A DNA stretch of 64,000 nucleotides from JAZKFT01 sp039925965 (GCA_039925965.1 JBDSXW010000050.1:1-64000); one strand, 5' to 3'; numbered from the stretch's first letter, positions 17,181 to 27,558 are shown. Numbers and translations are program-made. Notes: generated from the letters alone by a model not told the origin.

Positions 17181-19709
17181 ATGAAAAAAATTTACTTTTT
17201 TATCGCTTTTGCAGGCACAACGATTATTGCAAATTCTCAAAGTATTGGAATTGGCACTACCGCTCCCGACGCCAGCGCATTATTGGAACTTAAGGCAAGT
17301 GACAAGGGAATATTGGTACCGCGTACGTCATCTATCAGCCGTATTGCAATCGCCAGCCCTGCTAAAGGCCTGATGTTATACGATACCACTACGAGCAGTT
17401 TTTGGTTTCACAATGGCAGCGCATGGACACAGGTAGAAAACAGTGGAAACAACTGGAGGCTGACGGGCAATGCCGGTACGGATCCAGCCATCCATTTTAT
17501 CGGTACAACAGATGACAGGCCTTTAATGTTCAGGCTCAATAATCATTATGCAGGCATGCTCGATTCGGCCAAACATAATTACCTGTTCGGTGTGGATGCC
17601 GGAAAGAAACTAAATAGCCAATCCATTGGAAACATTGCTATAGGTACCGCCGCCCTGGCAAAAAGTACCAGCCACTATTATACAATAGCCATTGGGGATT
17701 CCGCATTGTATAATAATGCTGTTGAGGGTGCAGCCTATCATAATATTGCTATCGGTGCCCAGGCACTATTTTCCAATTCTTTCGGCTATCAAAACACAGC
17801 CATGGGAAACTTCTCGCTCCACGATAATGATTCGGGACTTAACAATATCGCAATCGGTGTCGGGGCCTTGCGCGTGAATAAAAGTGGTAGTCAAAATACA
17901 GCAGTGGGTTCCCTGAGCATGTACAGCCATATAAAAGGAGATTATAATACTGCCATGGGCACTTCAGCTCTTTTTAACGATAGCGTGGGCTTGTTTAATA
18001 CAGCAATTGGCGGTGCGGCCCTATACTCCAATAAATCAGGTAACAGCAATACAGCCATCGGTCGCAGGGCTTTATTTTCTAACACTACTGGCAATCAAAA
18101 CACTGGCCTGGGTTATTCTGCATTATACAATAACACAGTAAAATCCAACCTGGTGGCCATCGGCGACTCTGCCATGTACAATAACGGCGTGGGGGCAACC
18201 ACTTCGTATCAAGGCACCTGGAATACAGCCGTAGGTTCAAAAGCGCTCTACGCCAACAGAACCGGGTATTCCAATACCGCTATCGGGTATAATACACTTG
18301 ATTCTAACACAACCGGAGTGCAGAACACAGCCGTTGGAACCAGTGCCCTCCAATTCAATCAATCCGGGATTAACAATACCGCTATGGGTCCGTTTGCATT
18401 GTACGATAATATAAGCGGCAGCAACAATACCGGGATTGGGGAACAGTCTCTTTCATCGGTAACTTTGGCCAACAACAATACAGCCCTGGGCTATTTTTCG
18501 CTGGGACTAAATATTACCGGAAATGCTAATGTAGCCATTGGTGCTAATGCGCTACAGAATAACACCAGCCGCAGTAACCTCGTAGCGGTAGGCGATTCAG
18601 CGTTGTTCTACAATGGCCTTGGCGCCACAGCATCAGCAGATGCAACAAAAAACACAGCCGTCGGTTCAAAAGCACTTTACAGAAATACATTTGGAAGTTA
18701 CAATACTGCTTTAGGCACGCAAGCACTATACTCTAATTATGACGGAAGATCTAATACAGCTATTGGTGCATCGGCGCTGTTCAACAACGGAACAGGTGCC
18801 AATATCAATAATGATGAAGGAACCCATAACACCGCAATAGGTGAATCTTCTATGTATTTCAATACTAAAGGCTTATATAATACAGCAGTTGGTGGTGCCT
18901 CGCTTTATGCAAATACAACAGGTTTTTTTAATACCGCAGTAGGGCTGGATGCATTACAAAGTAATACTGACGGACGTGACAATACTGCTATGGGTCTCGG
19001 TGCAGCCAGTGCGAATCTCAGCGGGCAATATAATACTGCCATTGGCTCCAGGTCTTTGGATCAAAATACAAATGGCAGCCAGAATGTAGCACTTGGCTAC
19101 AATGCGGGCCATAACCTAACCAATAACTCCAACTGCACTTTTGTAGGCTATAATGCCAATAGCACTGGTAATTATTTTAACTCCATGGCCCTGGGCAGCA
19201 ATGCATCCGTTACAGCAGATAACCAGGTTCGTGTGGGGAGTATATTTTCAACGAGTATCGGCGGTTACCAGCCATGGTCTAATGTTAGTGATGGCCGGTA
19301 TAAGAAAAATATACAGGAAAATGTAAAAGGCCTGGACTTTATCCTGAAACTGCGGCCCGTTACTTATAACCTAAACTACAAGGGGCTACAAGAGAATTTA
19401 CACCTGCCAGATTCAAGCCTGCTGGCAATAAACAGTGGTATGGAAAATAAAAACTATTCAGGTTTTATAGCGCAGGAGGTTGAAGCTGTGGCAAAGGCTG
19501 TTGGCTATGATTTTAGTGCCATTGACGTGCCGCAAAATGTAAATGGCCAATACGGGTTGCGGTACGCTGAGTTTGTTGTACCCCTTGTAAAAGCCATGCA
19601 GGAACAACAATGGATTATTAATGAACAAAATAAAAAAATTGAAAGCCAACAGCAACAAATAGATACGATCATTAAAGAGTTGCAGCTACTAAAATCACTT
19701 GCGAAGTAA
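17181..19709 (+). CDS. head-repeat surface protein with C-terminal S74 chaperone domain
   Basis: An 842-residue secreted fibre-like protein. The signal peptide (MKKIYFFIAFAGTTIIANS) is followed by a conserved Bacteroidota N-terminal segment (IGIGTTAPDASALLELKA) and then about 30 imperfect repeats of 18-28 residues with the core NTAIGxxALYxN, the YadA-type head repeat pattern expected to form a trimeric left-handed roll. Within this is a longer-order duplication: SNLVAIGDSAMYNNGVGAT and SNLVAVGDSALFYNGLGAT recur about 143 residues apart. The C-terminus carries an intramolecular chaperone of phage-tail-spike (peptidase S74) type: NVSDGRYKKNIQENVKGLDF, GFIAQEVEAVAKAV, a coiled coil and Gln-rich tail. 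Such domains trimerise and then cleave themselves off. An adhesin or structural fibre role is inferred. ATG 17181 is used; an upstream TTG adds two residues only. Confidence 0.85.
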   Translation: MKKIYFFIAFAGTTIIANSQSIGIGTTAPDASALLELKASDKGILVPRTSSISRIAIASPAKGLMLYDTTTSSFWFHNGSAWTQVENSGNNWRLTGNAGTDPAIHFIGTTDDRPLMFRLNNHYAGMLDSAKHNYLFGVDAGKKLNSQSIGNIAIGTAALAKSTSHYYTIAIGDSALYNNAVEGAAYHNIAIGAQALFSNSFGYQNTAMGNFSLHDNDSGLNNIAIGVGALRVNKSGSQNTAVGSLSMYSHIKGDYNTAMGTSALFNDSVGLFNTAIGGAALYSNKSGNSNTAIGRRALFSNTTGNQNTGLGYSALYNNTVKSNLVAIGDSAMYNNGVGATTSYQGTWNTAVGSKALYANRTGYSNTAIGYNTLDSNTTGVQNTAVGTSALQFNQSGINNTAMGPFALYDNISGSNNTGIGEQSLSSVTLANNNTALGYFSLGLNITGNANVAIGANALQNNTSRSNLVAVGDSALFYNGLGATASADATKNTAVGSKALYRNTFGSYNTALGTQALYSNYDGRSNTAIGASALFNNGTGANINNDEGTHNTAIGESSMYFNTKGLYNTAVGGASLYANTTGFFNTAVGLDALQSNTDGRDNTAMGLGAASANLSGQYNTAIGSRSLDQNTNGSQNVALGYNAGHNLTNNSNCTFVGYNANSTGNYFNSMALGSNASVTADNQVRVGSIFSTSIGGYQPWSNVSDGRYKKNIQENVKGLDFILKLRPVTYNLNYKGLQENLHLPDSSLLAINSGMENKNYSGFIAQEVEAVAKAVGYDFSAIDVPQNVNGQYGLRYAEFVVPLVKAMQEQQWIINEQNKKIESQQQQIDTIIKELQLLKSLAK

Positions 19710-19713
19710 AGAT

Positions 19714-19947
19714 GTGCTAATGTGCCAATTAGCTAATTAGCCAATGTAGTAATGTGATAATGCTACAGACAGATTGATAACGCACCAGTCTATAATTGCA
19801 GCAGGTACCCGAAATGTGCCAATCAGCTAATTTGCCAATGTGGTAATGCGATAATGATACAGACAGATTGATAACGCACCAGACTATAATTGCAGGAAGT
19901 ACCCCGAATATGCCAATCAGCTAATTAGCTAATTGGCATATTAGCAC
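19714..19947. repeat. 94-bp tandem repeat framed by a 27-bp inverted repeat
   Basis: Two and a half direct copies with an exact period of 94 bases start at 19722, 19816 and 19910 (each opens TGCCAATYAGCTAATT). The whole block is bounded by GTGCTAATGTGCCAATTAGC... at 19714-19740 and its near-perfect inverse (26 of 27) at 19921-19947. The block fills the gap between two convergent genes, so the outer arms may also act as a bidirectional transcription stop. Confidence 0.8.
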
Positions 19948-19952
19948 ATTCC

Positions 19953-22900
19953 TTACTTCCCACTCTTATCCGGGAACGCAGGAATGGGCGGTACACCCTT
20001 CGCGCCCGGCTCTTTCAATTTCTGTAATAGTTCGCTAATGGCCCGGCTCAGCTGGGCATCATTTCCATTATATTCCTGGTAGGGATCATTAGTTACCTCT
20101 ATATCGGGATGAACCCCGTCGCCTTCGATGATGAATTTGCTGCCGTCGGCTGCAAAATGTGCAAACTCAGGTTTGCGCATATCGCCACCATCTATAAATG
20201 GCAGACTGCCACGGATGCCCACTACCCCACCCCAGGTGCGTTTGCCCACCAGTGGTCCAATCTTATAATATTGGAACTGATACGGAAACAAGTCGCCATC
20301 AGAAGCTGAGTATTGGTCGATGAGACATAGTTTGGGACCGATCTGCATAGTAGGTTTCATACCGGCGGTCTCATTGTTGCGATTCATCGTGGCCAGGCCC
20401 GGCTCCCTGCGCAGGCGTTCGATGATCATCGGACTTACATTACCACCGCCATTACCCCTGTCGTCGATGATGAGTGCCTGTTTATCCAGTTGCGGATAGA
20501 AATAGCGCGCAAACTGGTTGAGGCCCTCGGGTCCCATATCGGGAATATGCAGGTATCCAATCTTACCACCGCTGGCCTGGGTTACTTTGGTAATATTGCC
20601 CTGCACCCATTCATGGTAATATAGATCGGCCTCATCGGCAATTGGTTTTACCAGCGATTTCTTTGCACCATTGGCAGACGGGCTGCTATTGGTCATTAGT
20701 TCTATGGTCTGCCCCGCCTGGCCGATCAGGGCCTGAAAGAGATTGCCCAGTTTCCGAGTGTCGGTTCCATTGATGGAAATGATATAATCACCTTTCATTA
20801 TTTTGATGCCCGGCGCTTTGAACGGAGAAACCAGCGTCTTATCCCAGCTTTCGCCACTAAGAATCGAATCGATACGATAATAGCCGGTGGCGTCGCGGCT
20901 AAATCGTGCACCAAGCAGCCCCATTTTGATGCGTGGCACTTCGGGCCTGTCTCCGCTGTTTACATAAGCATGACCAATACTGAGTTCCCCGATCATTTCG
21001 CCGATGATATAAGTAAGATCGTTCCGGTGATTAACATAAGGCAATAAAACAGCATACTTATCGTGCATCGCCTTCCAGTCCAGGCCGTGCATATTCGGAT
21101 CATAAAAATAATCCCGCATCTGCCGCCAGCTTTCGTCGAATACCTGCCTCCACTCTGCATGCAGGTCGGTGTTGGTTTTGAGGCCGTCCAGGTTGAGTTT
21201 ATTTTTAGGTTCTATCTTACTGTTGCCAAGATCTTCCATGTAAAAATCATTGCCTTTTTTGAATAATATTTTTTTGTTGTCAGCGCTCGTAGCATATCCA
21301 TTGAACTGGCCAATCTCAATTTCTTTCTTATCTTTGAAACTAAATAATTTCAGTGTTGGAGGGCTTTGAATAGAAGCGTTGGTGTAATACAATCCATCGG
21401 CCACAGCACAAATGCCGTAAAAATTACCAGCGATTACCGGCAGGCTCTCAATCCGGTCTGCCATGCCTTCTTCATCTACTTTTACGACTACATTTTTACT
21501 TACTTCAGCGGCGGGCTTTTTAATGGTATCAGCGGGTGTTTTGGCCATTAATGTTTGTTTTGCTTTACGGTTACCGGTTAATGTTTCGTTTTTGGCGCCC
21601 GGCTCAGTCAATTCGTCCACGTTCTTATCCTCTTTTACCACCACTTCGTCATTCTCATTCTCAAATACACTTTTGGTATCGGCCGAGAGACGAACGAAAT
21701 AAGGTTTGTCCATATCGACATACACATGGTTAAATTCGGTGTTACCATAGATCGGGTTGAAATCCCGGGAAGAAATAAAGTATAATAATTTCCCGTCCGG
21801 GCTAAAGGCAGGCTGGTTGCTGGAATACCAGCTATCGGTTACTGCAATCTTTTTAGCCGTTTCCATATTATATAACCGGATGATATCAAATACCCTGGCT
21901 TTACCGGGTTCAGTATACGCTACCCATTTACTATCGGGCGACCAACTGTAATCCGACATTTCACTGCTGGTGCTGTGAATGATGAGCGTTTTCACGCCTG
22001 TGGCGGCGTTTACCCAGAAAAGATTCTGTGCCCGGTCGCCGTATAAAACATATTTGCTGTTAGGGCTCCAAAGCGGAAAGAATTTGTAGCTACCGCCGCC
22101 TTTGGTAATCGCTTTGGCGCTATCGGCTCCGTCCTGTTTTTGGATATAAATTTCATCCTCACCTGTTTTATCGCTGATGAACGCAACCCATTTACCATCG
22201 GGGCTCCAATCCACGTTTCGGTCGTGGGCACCACTGGTTTGGGTCAGATTTCTGGTGACGCCGTTCTTAGCCGGAATGGTGAAAATATCGCCCCTGGCAC
22301 TGAATACAGCCCGCTTTCCATCCGGGCTTACTGCATAATTTTCTACAAATTTCGATGCATCTATTTGTTTGGTACGGCCGCTGGCGAAATCCTCTTCGAG
22401 GCGGATATCCAGTTTATTGGCCTTGCCACTGCCAAAATCATAGATATAGATAAAGCCCGCGTTTTCGAAAGCGATACCATCATTGCCCAACGATGGAAAC
22501 TTGATATCGTAGGTTTTAAAATCGGTCAGTTTGGCAACCTCCTTTGTGGCCACATCGTATGCAAACAGGTTCATAGTACGGTCGCGGTCGCTTAGGAAAT
22601 ATACCTTGTTGCCACTGTACATCGGGAAGATATCCTGAGCCGGGTTGTTGGTGATATTTTGCGAAATGTGGCTTTTTGTATCGTACAGGTAAATATCATC
22701 GGCCATGCCACCTTTATAATATTTCCAGGTGCGGAATTCACGAAAAACCTGGTTCATGGCTAGCTGGCTGCCATCGGCATTGTAACTGCACCAACTGGCT
22801 ACTGCAAATGGTAGTTCCTCCGGTAAATCTCCGGATACCGGCGCCTGGTAGAGTTTGCCCTTAAATGTGTTGAACGTCGTACCCCGGCCGCGATATACCA

Positions 22901-23291
22901 CTTTTTTGTCATCGGGCGTCCAGCACATCACTACATTATTGGGGCCCATGCGGTCGGACACATCGTCGCGGCCAAGCGTGGCCGTATACGTGATGCGTTT
23001 GGGCACGCCCCCACTTGCGGGCATCGTATACACTTCTGTATTGCCATCATACTGACCCGTAAAAGCAATCTGGCGGCCATCGTGGCTAAAATGCGGGAAC
23101 ATTTCGTAGCCAATATCACTGGTGATTTTGCGGGCCACGCCACCACTGCGGGCAACGGTGTACAAATCGCCGGCATAAGTAAAAACGACCTGGTTGCCAT
23201 GAACGGCAGGGAAACGGAGCAGGCGGGATTCCTGGGCGATTGCAGTATTACTAACTGCGAGCAACAGCAAAAGGCGGAGCATGTTTTTCAT
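19953..23291 (-). CDS. tricorn protease-like S41 family peptidase
   Basis: An 1112-residue exported homologue of archaeal tricorn core protease. Order: signal peptide (MKNMLRLLLLLAVSNTAIAQ), a six-bladed then second beta-propeller built of WD/PD40-like blades (for example FPHFSHDGRQIAFTGQYDGN, VDWSPDGKWVAFISDKTG), a linker rich in Lys/Glu, the C1 helical domain (WRQMRDYFYDPNMHGLDW, YVNHRNDLTYIIGEMIGELS with GHAYV), a PDZ domain (GIKIMKGDYIISINGTD), and the S41 core with LIIDDRGNGGGNV and the nucleophile Ser in DQYSASDGDLFPY. Tricorn trims peptides; in Bacteroidota the protein carries a signal peptide, so it probably works in the periplasm. The length is normal for the bacterial form. It converges with the surface protein gene. 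Confidence 0.92.
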   Translation of the reverse strand: MKNMLRLLLLLAVSNTAIAQESRLLRFPAVHGNQVVFTYAGDLYTVARSGGVARKITSDIGYEMFPHFSHDGRQIAFTGQYDGNTEVYTMPASGGVPKRITYTATLGRDDVSDRMGPNNVVMCWTPDDKKVVYRGRGTTFNTFKGKLYQAPVSGDLPEELPFAVASWCSYNADGSQLAMNQVFREFRTWKYYKGGMADDIYLYDTKSHISQNITNNPAQDIFPMYSGNKVYFLSDRDRTMNLFAYDVATKEVAKLTDFKTYDIKFPSLGNDGIAFENAGFIYIYDFGSGKANKLDIRLEEDFASGRTKQIDASKFVENYAVSPDGKRAVFSARGDIFTIPAKNGVTRNLTQTSGAHDRNVDWSPDGKWVAFISDKTGEDEIYIQKQDGADSAKAITKGGGSYKFFPLWSPNSKYVLYGDRAQNLFWVNAATGVKTLIIHSTSSEMSDYSWSPDSKWVAYTEPGKARVFDIIRLYNMETAKKIAVTDSWYSSNQPAFSPDGKLLYFISSRDFNPIYGNTEFNHVYVDMDKPYFVRLSADTKSVFENENDEVVVKEDKNVDELTEPGAKNETLTGNRKAKQTLMAKTPADTIKKPAAEVSKNVVVKVDEEGMADRIESLPVIAGNFYGICAVADGLYYTNASIQSPPTLKLFSFKDKKEIEIGQFNGYATSADNKKILFKKGNDFYMEDLGNSKIEPKNKLNLDGLKTNTDLHAEWRQVFDESWRQMRDYFYDPNMHGLDWKAMHDKYAVLLPYVNHRNDLTYIIGEMIGELSIGHAYVNSGDRPEVPRIKMGLLGARFSRDATGYYRIDSILSGESWDKTLVSPFKAPGIKIMKGDYIISINGTDTRKLGNLFQALIGQAGQTIELMTNSSPSANGAKKSLVKPIADEADLYYHEWVQGNITKVTQASGGKIGYLHIPDMGPEGLNQFARYFYPQLDKQALIIDDRGNGGGNVSPMIIERLRREPGLATMNRNNETAGMKPTMQIGPKLCLIDQYSASDGDLFPYQFQYYKIGPLVGKRTWGGVVGIRGSLPFIDGGDMRKPEFAHFAADGSKFIIEGDGVHPDIEVTNDPYQEYNGNDAQLSRAISELLQKLKEPGAKGVPPIPAFPDKSGK

Positions 23292-23684
23292 GTGCTCAAG
23301 ATAGAAAATAATTAGCGCAGCGTTTAGTCATTTAAAGGTGGCCAGATCCGGTTTGTGGAGAAAAGACCCCTTAGCATGCTTAAACAAGGCAACCTTTGCT
23401 GCTATAAATGAAAAGCCGGTAACGGATTCAAATTTGCATATCGCCACAATAAGAGACCCGGCCAGGGATTTATGGTGAAAGCCAGTGCTACAGAAACATT
23501 GGAAACAATTCCCGAATCTCCGTATGATACATTCTTATATAGGCTGTCTCGCCTACCTCAAACCAAATAATTCATTAGCCCTCCCAATTGGTTGCCAGCG
23601 TAACATTTGGCTTTATAGCAACTATTTGATACGAAGTAAAAAAATTCATCAAAAGAAAAAAAACATCAGAAGAAAAAAAGAATC
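23292..23684. other. divergent intergenic region, tricorn gene / P-type ATPase gene
   Basis: 393 bases without a supported gene. Read leftward, a TAnn-TTG-like element (TATCTTGA, near 23298-23305) lies just before the tricorn ATG. The last 50 bases before the ATPase start are a purine-rich A/G tract with runs of 7-8 A and no strong ribosome binding site, as is common in this phylum. A rightward frame across this region that overlaps the ATPase start looks like noise. Confidence 0.3.
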
Positions 23685-26351
23685 ATGGCCACACCCAATA
23701 ACACCACATATCCCATTGAAAATGCACATGCAAAAAATATCGACGAAATCGTACAACTGGTCGCTGCGAACCAGGCAACAGGGCTGGGCGAAGACGAGAT
23801 AGATGATCGAATTAAGACTTATGGATTAAACAGCTACCAGCAGCAAAAACAAAAAAGCATTTTTCTGATTTTATTGGAGCAGTTTAAAAGCCCTATCATT
23901 CTCCTGTTGGTAATGGCCGCCGGGTTTTCATTTATTACAAGGGATTGGATCGAAGGCTTTTCTATTATTGCCGTTCTTTTTATCACCGTGGCGCTCGGAT
24001 TTTTTATGGAATTACAGGCCCGGAATTCTATGAATGCGCTAAAAGAAATGGACGTCAGCTTGTGCAAGGTCTGGAGGAACGGCTCGCTTAAAGAAGTGCC
24101 ATCTGAAAGACTTGTACCTGGAGACATATTGGTATTGGAAGCTGGCGATATAGTGCTTGCAGATGGCAGATTAACAGAAACGAATCAATTTAAAATTGAC
24201 GAGTCTGCACTTACCGGGGAATCCTTACCGGTCGAAAAAAATACAGCCATTCTTAATACGCAGGTAAGCCTTGGCGATAAAACCAATTTGATTTTTAAAG
24301 GCAGTTCTGTAGTTAATGGAAATGCCAAAGCCATCGTTATCGGCACCGGCGTGTATACGGAATTGGGAAAGATCACCCAACTGGTAGATGGCGCTAACCA
24401 GGAAGTTACACCACTGGAAAAAAAACTACTGGAGCTTTCTAAAAAATTAATGTGGATCACCGCTGCTTTTGCCTGCATTTTTATCATCACTGGCATGTTG
24501 CAGGGCAAAGATTTTTACCTGATCGTAGAAACGGCTCTGGCCCTTGCAGTTGCTGCCATCCCCGAAGGCTTGCCCGTTGTATCCATCATAGCACTAACAT
24601 ATGGAATGCTGCGGATGGCGAAAAAAAATGTATTGATTAAAAGATTGGCCTCTGTAGAAACACTGGGGGGCATCAGTACTATTTTTACAGACAAAACCGG
24701 AACCTTAACCGAAAATAAAATTGTGGTAAACAGTCTGATCTTTTTTGATGAAACGGTCAAGGTTGCTAATGACAGTACGACTTTTCGCGATGCAGTTAAA
24801 AAAAATGACCTGGCCCTTGAAAAGTTGCTGCTAATATCCACCTTATGCAATAACGCCGTTACCAAAACAGAAGATGCCTCAGCAAAATATATTGGCGATC
24901 CAATTGAAATTTCATTGCTGCTGTTTGGAAGTGCTAATAAGATAAATACAACTGATTCGAATGCTCATTACCGTCGTATTGCCGAACAACCTTTTAATTC
25001 GGAAACAAAAATGATGGTGACGTTGCACGAAAAAGGAATGCAGCATTTTGTAGCAGCAAAAGGCGCTGCAGAAGAGATACTAGAAAAATGCAATTCGTAT
25101 TGTTCGGCAGGCAATGTGTTACCGCTAACGGATGAAGCAAAACATATCTTTCTATCTAAGGCAAACGAAATTCAAGGCGCTGGCTCAAAGGTGCTGGCCT
25201 TTGCATTCAAAGAAGACAATCATATTCAGCCGGAAAACATGGCGGCAGATTTAACGCTGGCCGGGCTGATCGGGTTTTTAGATCCGCCAAGAATGGAGGT
25301 AATTGATGCCCTGCAGTCGTGTCGGGACGCAGGTATCAAAGTGATTATGATTACTGGCGACCACCCGGCAACAGCACTCAATATCGCCCAGCAAATAAAT
25401 TTGTCTGGCGGCGACGATATTGTCGTCACCAGTAAGGAATTAGAAAGCCGGTTGCCCGAAGAAAAAGTATTCGCTGCTACCATTTTTGCAAGGGTCACGC
25501 CACAGCAAAAGCTGGATATGGTTAGCCTGTATCAAAAGCGAGGTGATATTGTTGCTATGACCGGCGACGGCATCAACGATGCGCCAGCCTTAAAAAAAGC
25601 CGATATTGGCATCGCTATGGGAATCAGGGGTACCCAGGTAGCAAAGGAAACAGCAGACATGATTTTAAAGGATGATGCGTTTACCTCTATTGTGGCGGCC
25701 ATCATGCAAGGCCGTGTGATCTTTAAAAACATTAAAAACTTTTTGATCTACCTCCTTTCCTGCAACCTCACCGAAATCTTTATCGTGTTCTTTTACGGCC
25801 TGTTCAATTTCCCATTTTCTATCCTGCCCCTGCAGATTCTTTTCCTGAACCTGGTCACCGATATCTTTCCGGCATTGGCGTTAGGCCTTGGTAAAGGCAA
25901 TGCCCTGATCATGAAACTTCCGCCGCGGAATCCAGGACAAGCCATCATCATCAAAAGAGATTGGTTTACCGTTATCATTTATGCCATGTTGATGGCAATA
26001 CCTATTATGGTGGTTACCTGGTATTGTAGCACTTATTTACAATATGATTCAAAAACGTGCAACAGCATCTCCTTTTTAAGCCTGGTGTTTGTCCAACTCT
26101 GGCATGTCTTAAATTTATCGTCGCGTAGGATCTCTTTTCTTAACAATGAAATCACCAGGAATCCATATGTGTGGGGAGCGCTTTTGTTGTGTCTCACCAT
26201 AGTTGCCGTTTTCTATCTGGTTACCCCTTTAAAGGTTACGATCGGCCTTCAAACACTCACCACGGGGATTTGGTTAGTCATTGTTGCGACCAGCATCGCC
26301 CCGGTTTTTTTGATTCAAGTATTTAAGCGATTTTTTAAGATTATCGATTAG
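23685..26351 (+). CDS. P2A-type cation-translocating ATPase (Ca2+/Mn2+-like)
   Basis: An 888-residue P-type ATPase with all family landmarks in order: N-terminal cation_ATPase_N domain (IVQLVAANQATGLGEDEI), TGES actuator loop (ALTGESLPVEK), M4 motif AIPEGLPVVSII, phosphorylation site DKTGTLTENK, nucleotide-binding KGAAEEIL, DPPRMEV, MITGDHPATA, and hinge MTGDGINDAPALKKADIGIAMG, then the C-terminal six-helix bundle with NLTEIF in M5 and NLVTDIFPALALG in M6. PEGLP plus the M5 acidic residue and M6 N-x3-D pattern place it in the SERCA/PMR1-like group exporting Ca2+ or Mn2+; Na+ export cannot be excluded. It is a single-gene unit. Confidence 0.92.
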   Translation: MATPNNTTYPIENAHAKNIDEIVQLVAANQATGLGEDEIDDRIKTYGLNSYQQQKQKSIFLILLEQFKSPIILLLVMAAGFSFITRDWIEGFSIIAVLFITVALGFFMELQARNSMNALKEMDVSLCKVWRNGSLKEVPSERLVPGDILVLEAGDIVLADGRLTETNQFKIDESALTGESLPVEKNTAILNTQVSLGDKTNLIFKGSSVVNGNAKAIVIGTGVYTELGKITQLVDGANQEVTPLEKKLLELSKKLMWITAAFACIFIITGMLQGKDFYLIVETALALAVAAIPEGLPVVSIIALTYGMLRMAKKNVLIKRLASVETLGGISTIFTDKTGTLTENKIVVNSLIFFDETVKVANDSTTFRDAVKKNDLALEKLLLISTLCNNAVTKTEDASAKYIGDPIEISLLLFGSANKINTTDSNAHYRRIAEQPFNSETKMMVTLHEKGMQHFVAAKGAAEEILEKCNSYCSAGNVLPLTDEAKHIFLSKANEIQGAGSKVLAFAFKEDNHIQPENMAADLTLAGLIGFLDPPRMEVIDALQSCRDAGIKVIMITGDHPATALNIAQQINLSGGDDIVVTSKELESRLPEEKVFAATIFARVTPQQKLDMVSLYQKRGDIVAMTGDGINDAPALKKADIGIAMGIRGTQVAKETADMILKDDAFTSIVAAIMQGRVIFKNIKNFLIYLLSCNLTEIFIVFFYGLFNFPFSILPLQILFLNLVTDIFPALALGLGKGNALIMKLPPRNPGQAIIIKRDWFTVIIYAMLMAIPIMVVTWYCSTYLQYDSKTCNSISFLSLVFVQLWHVLNLSSRRISFLNNEITRNPYVWGALLLCLTIVAVFYLVTPLKVTIGLQTLTTGIWLVIVATSIAPVFLIQVFKRFFKIID

Positions 26352-26643
26352 GCGGGTGATCAAAAAGAGCTACTGCAATTAGCGAAAATGCCGCTGGTAC
26401 AAAACAATTGTACGGTGTAAGCATTCCATTCAGTGCGTGTGGGGTTTGATGGGCGGCGACAGTTGACATCGCAACTTTTTGTAGTTAGTTGATATCCAAA
26501 AGATATAAGAAAATCCAGCGCCCTAGTCGTTTGGTAGCGATTCGGCTAAGAATCTTCACAACGGGCTAATCCTAACGTTATCAGTACTTTAAAATTTAAG
26601 AAATCAGCTGCGAAATGGCTTTTGTTAATGACATTGCGACACA

Positions 26644-27507
26644 ATGTTTAAAAAAAGGAAAAAATTCAAAATGTTCTTGCTGCTGTTCTTCGGTACCTGG
26701 GTGGTTTTGGCGCAGTCATGTATGCGGATGCGGATCAGTGATTCAGTAGCAAAAAAAGAATTTGGGGAAAAAAACCTACTGGCAACCTTTTCCTATTTGC
26801 CTGGTGCAGGCATCAACATGCACTACGTAAAAACAGGCGTGGACACTTTGCCAACTTTGTTGTTCATTCACGGTTCGCCAGGCAGTTGGGATGCATTTAA
26901 AACCTATTTGGAAGATAGCAACCTGCTGGCGAACTTCAGGATGATCAGCGTTGACAGGCCCGGCTTTGGTTACAGCGATTTTGGTTATGCAAAAGATTTA
27001 CGGGAAAACGCAAAATTTATTTTTGCTATCGTGCAGAAAGAAGCGAACGGCAAACCGTTGCACTTGATTGGACACAGTATTGGCGGGCCTGTGGTGATGC
27101 AAATGGCACAAGACCATCCGGAAAATTATGCTTCACTTACTATTTTGGCAGGGTCTATTTCTCCTTATGATGAGCCCAAAGAAGCGTGGCGGGGCATCGT
27201 GAAATATTCTCCATTCCGGTATTTGATGCCGGGTGCTTTCGGGCCTTCCAACGACGAAATCTGGTCTTTTAAAAAAGACCTTTATGGGTTAGATACCAAC
27301 TACAATAGGGTAACCATGCCCGTGATGTTTATACATGGTGATGCCGACAAATTTGTAACCGTCAAAAATGTAGCTTACGGTTTTACAAAATTAGTGGCCA
27401 ATAAACAGGTTGGTAAAATCATAATTCCGGGAGCCAGCCATTTTATACCGTGGCAGCATTTCGATGTTATCAAAAAACACCTAATGGGTTTAAAAACAGC
27501 ATTTTGA
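26644..27507 (+). CDS. alpha/beta hydrolase, probable lipoprotein
   Basis: A 287-residue alpha/beta-hydrolase-fold protein. The N-terminus is very basic (MFKKRKKFK) followed by a hydrophobic stretch and a possible lipobox ending in AQSC at residues 24-27, so it may be lipid-anchored. The core shows LLFIHGSPGSW (oxyanion region HGSPG), the nucleophile elbow LIGHSIGGPVVM, an acidic residue in FIHGDADKFV and the catalytic His in GASHFIPWQH. The substrate is unknown. It is followed by two hairpins and then by a long stretch of degraded sequence. Confidence 0.85.
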   Translation: MFKKRKKFKMFLLLFFGTWVVLAQSCMRMRISDSVAKKEFGEKNLLATFSYLPGAGINMHYVKTGVDTLPTLLFIHGSPGSWDAFKTYLEDSNLLANFRMISVDRPGFGYSDFGYAKDLRENAKFIFAIVQKEANGKPLHLIGHSIGGPVVMQMAQDHPENYASLTILAGSISPYDEPKEAWRGIVKYSPFRYLMPGAFGPSNDEIWSFKKDLYGLDTNYNRVTMPVMFIHGDADKFVTVKNVAYGFTKLVANKQVGKIIIPGASHFIPWQHFDVIKKHLMGLKTAF

Positions 27508-27558
27508 ACCTGCTTTATTTCATATATGATTGTGAAATTGAAACAAAGAACTCAAGGA

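Noticed and set aside
23485..23802. Rightward 105-codon frame before the P-type ATPase
   Set aside because: It overlaps the ATPase start by over 100 bases in another frame and its composition (KKIHQKKKNIRRKKES) reflects the purine-rich leader.
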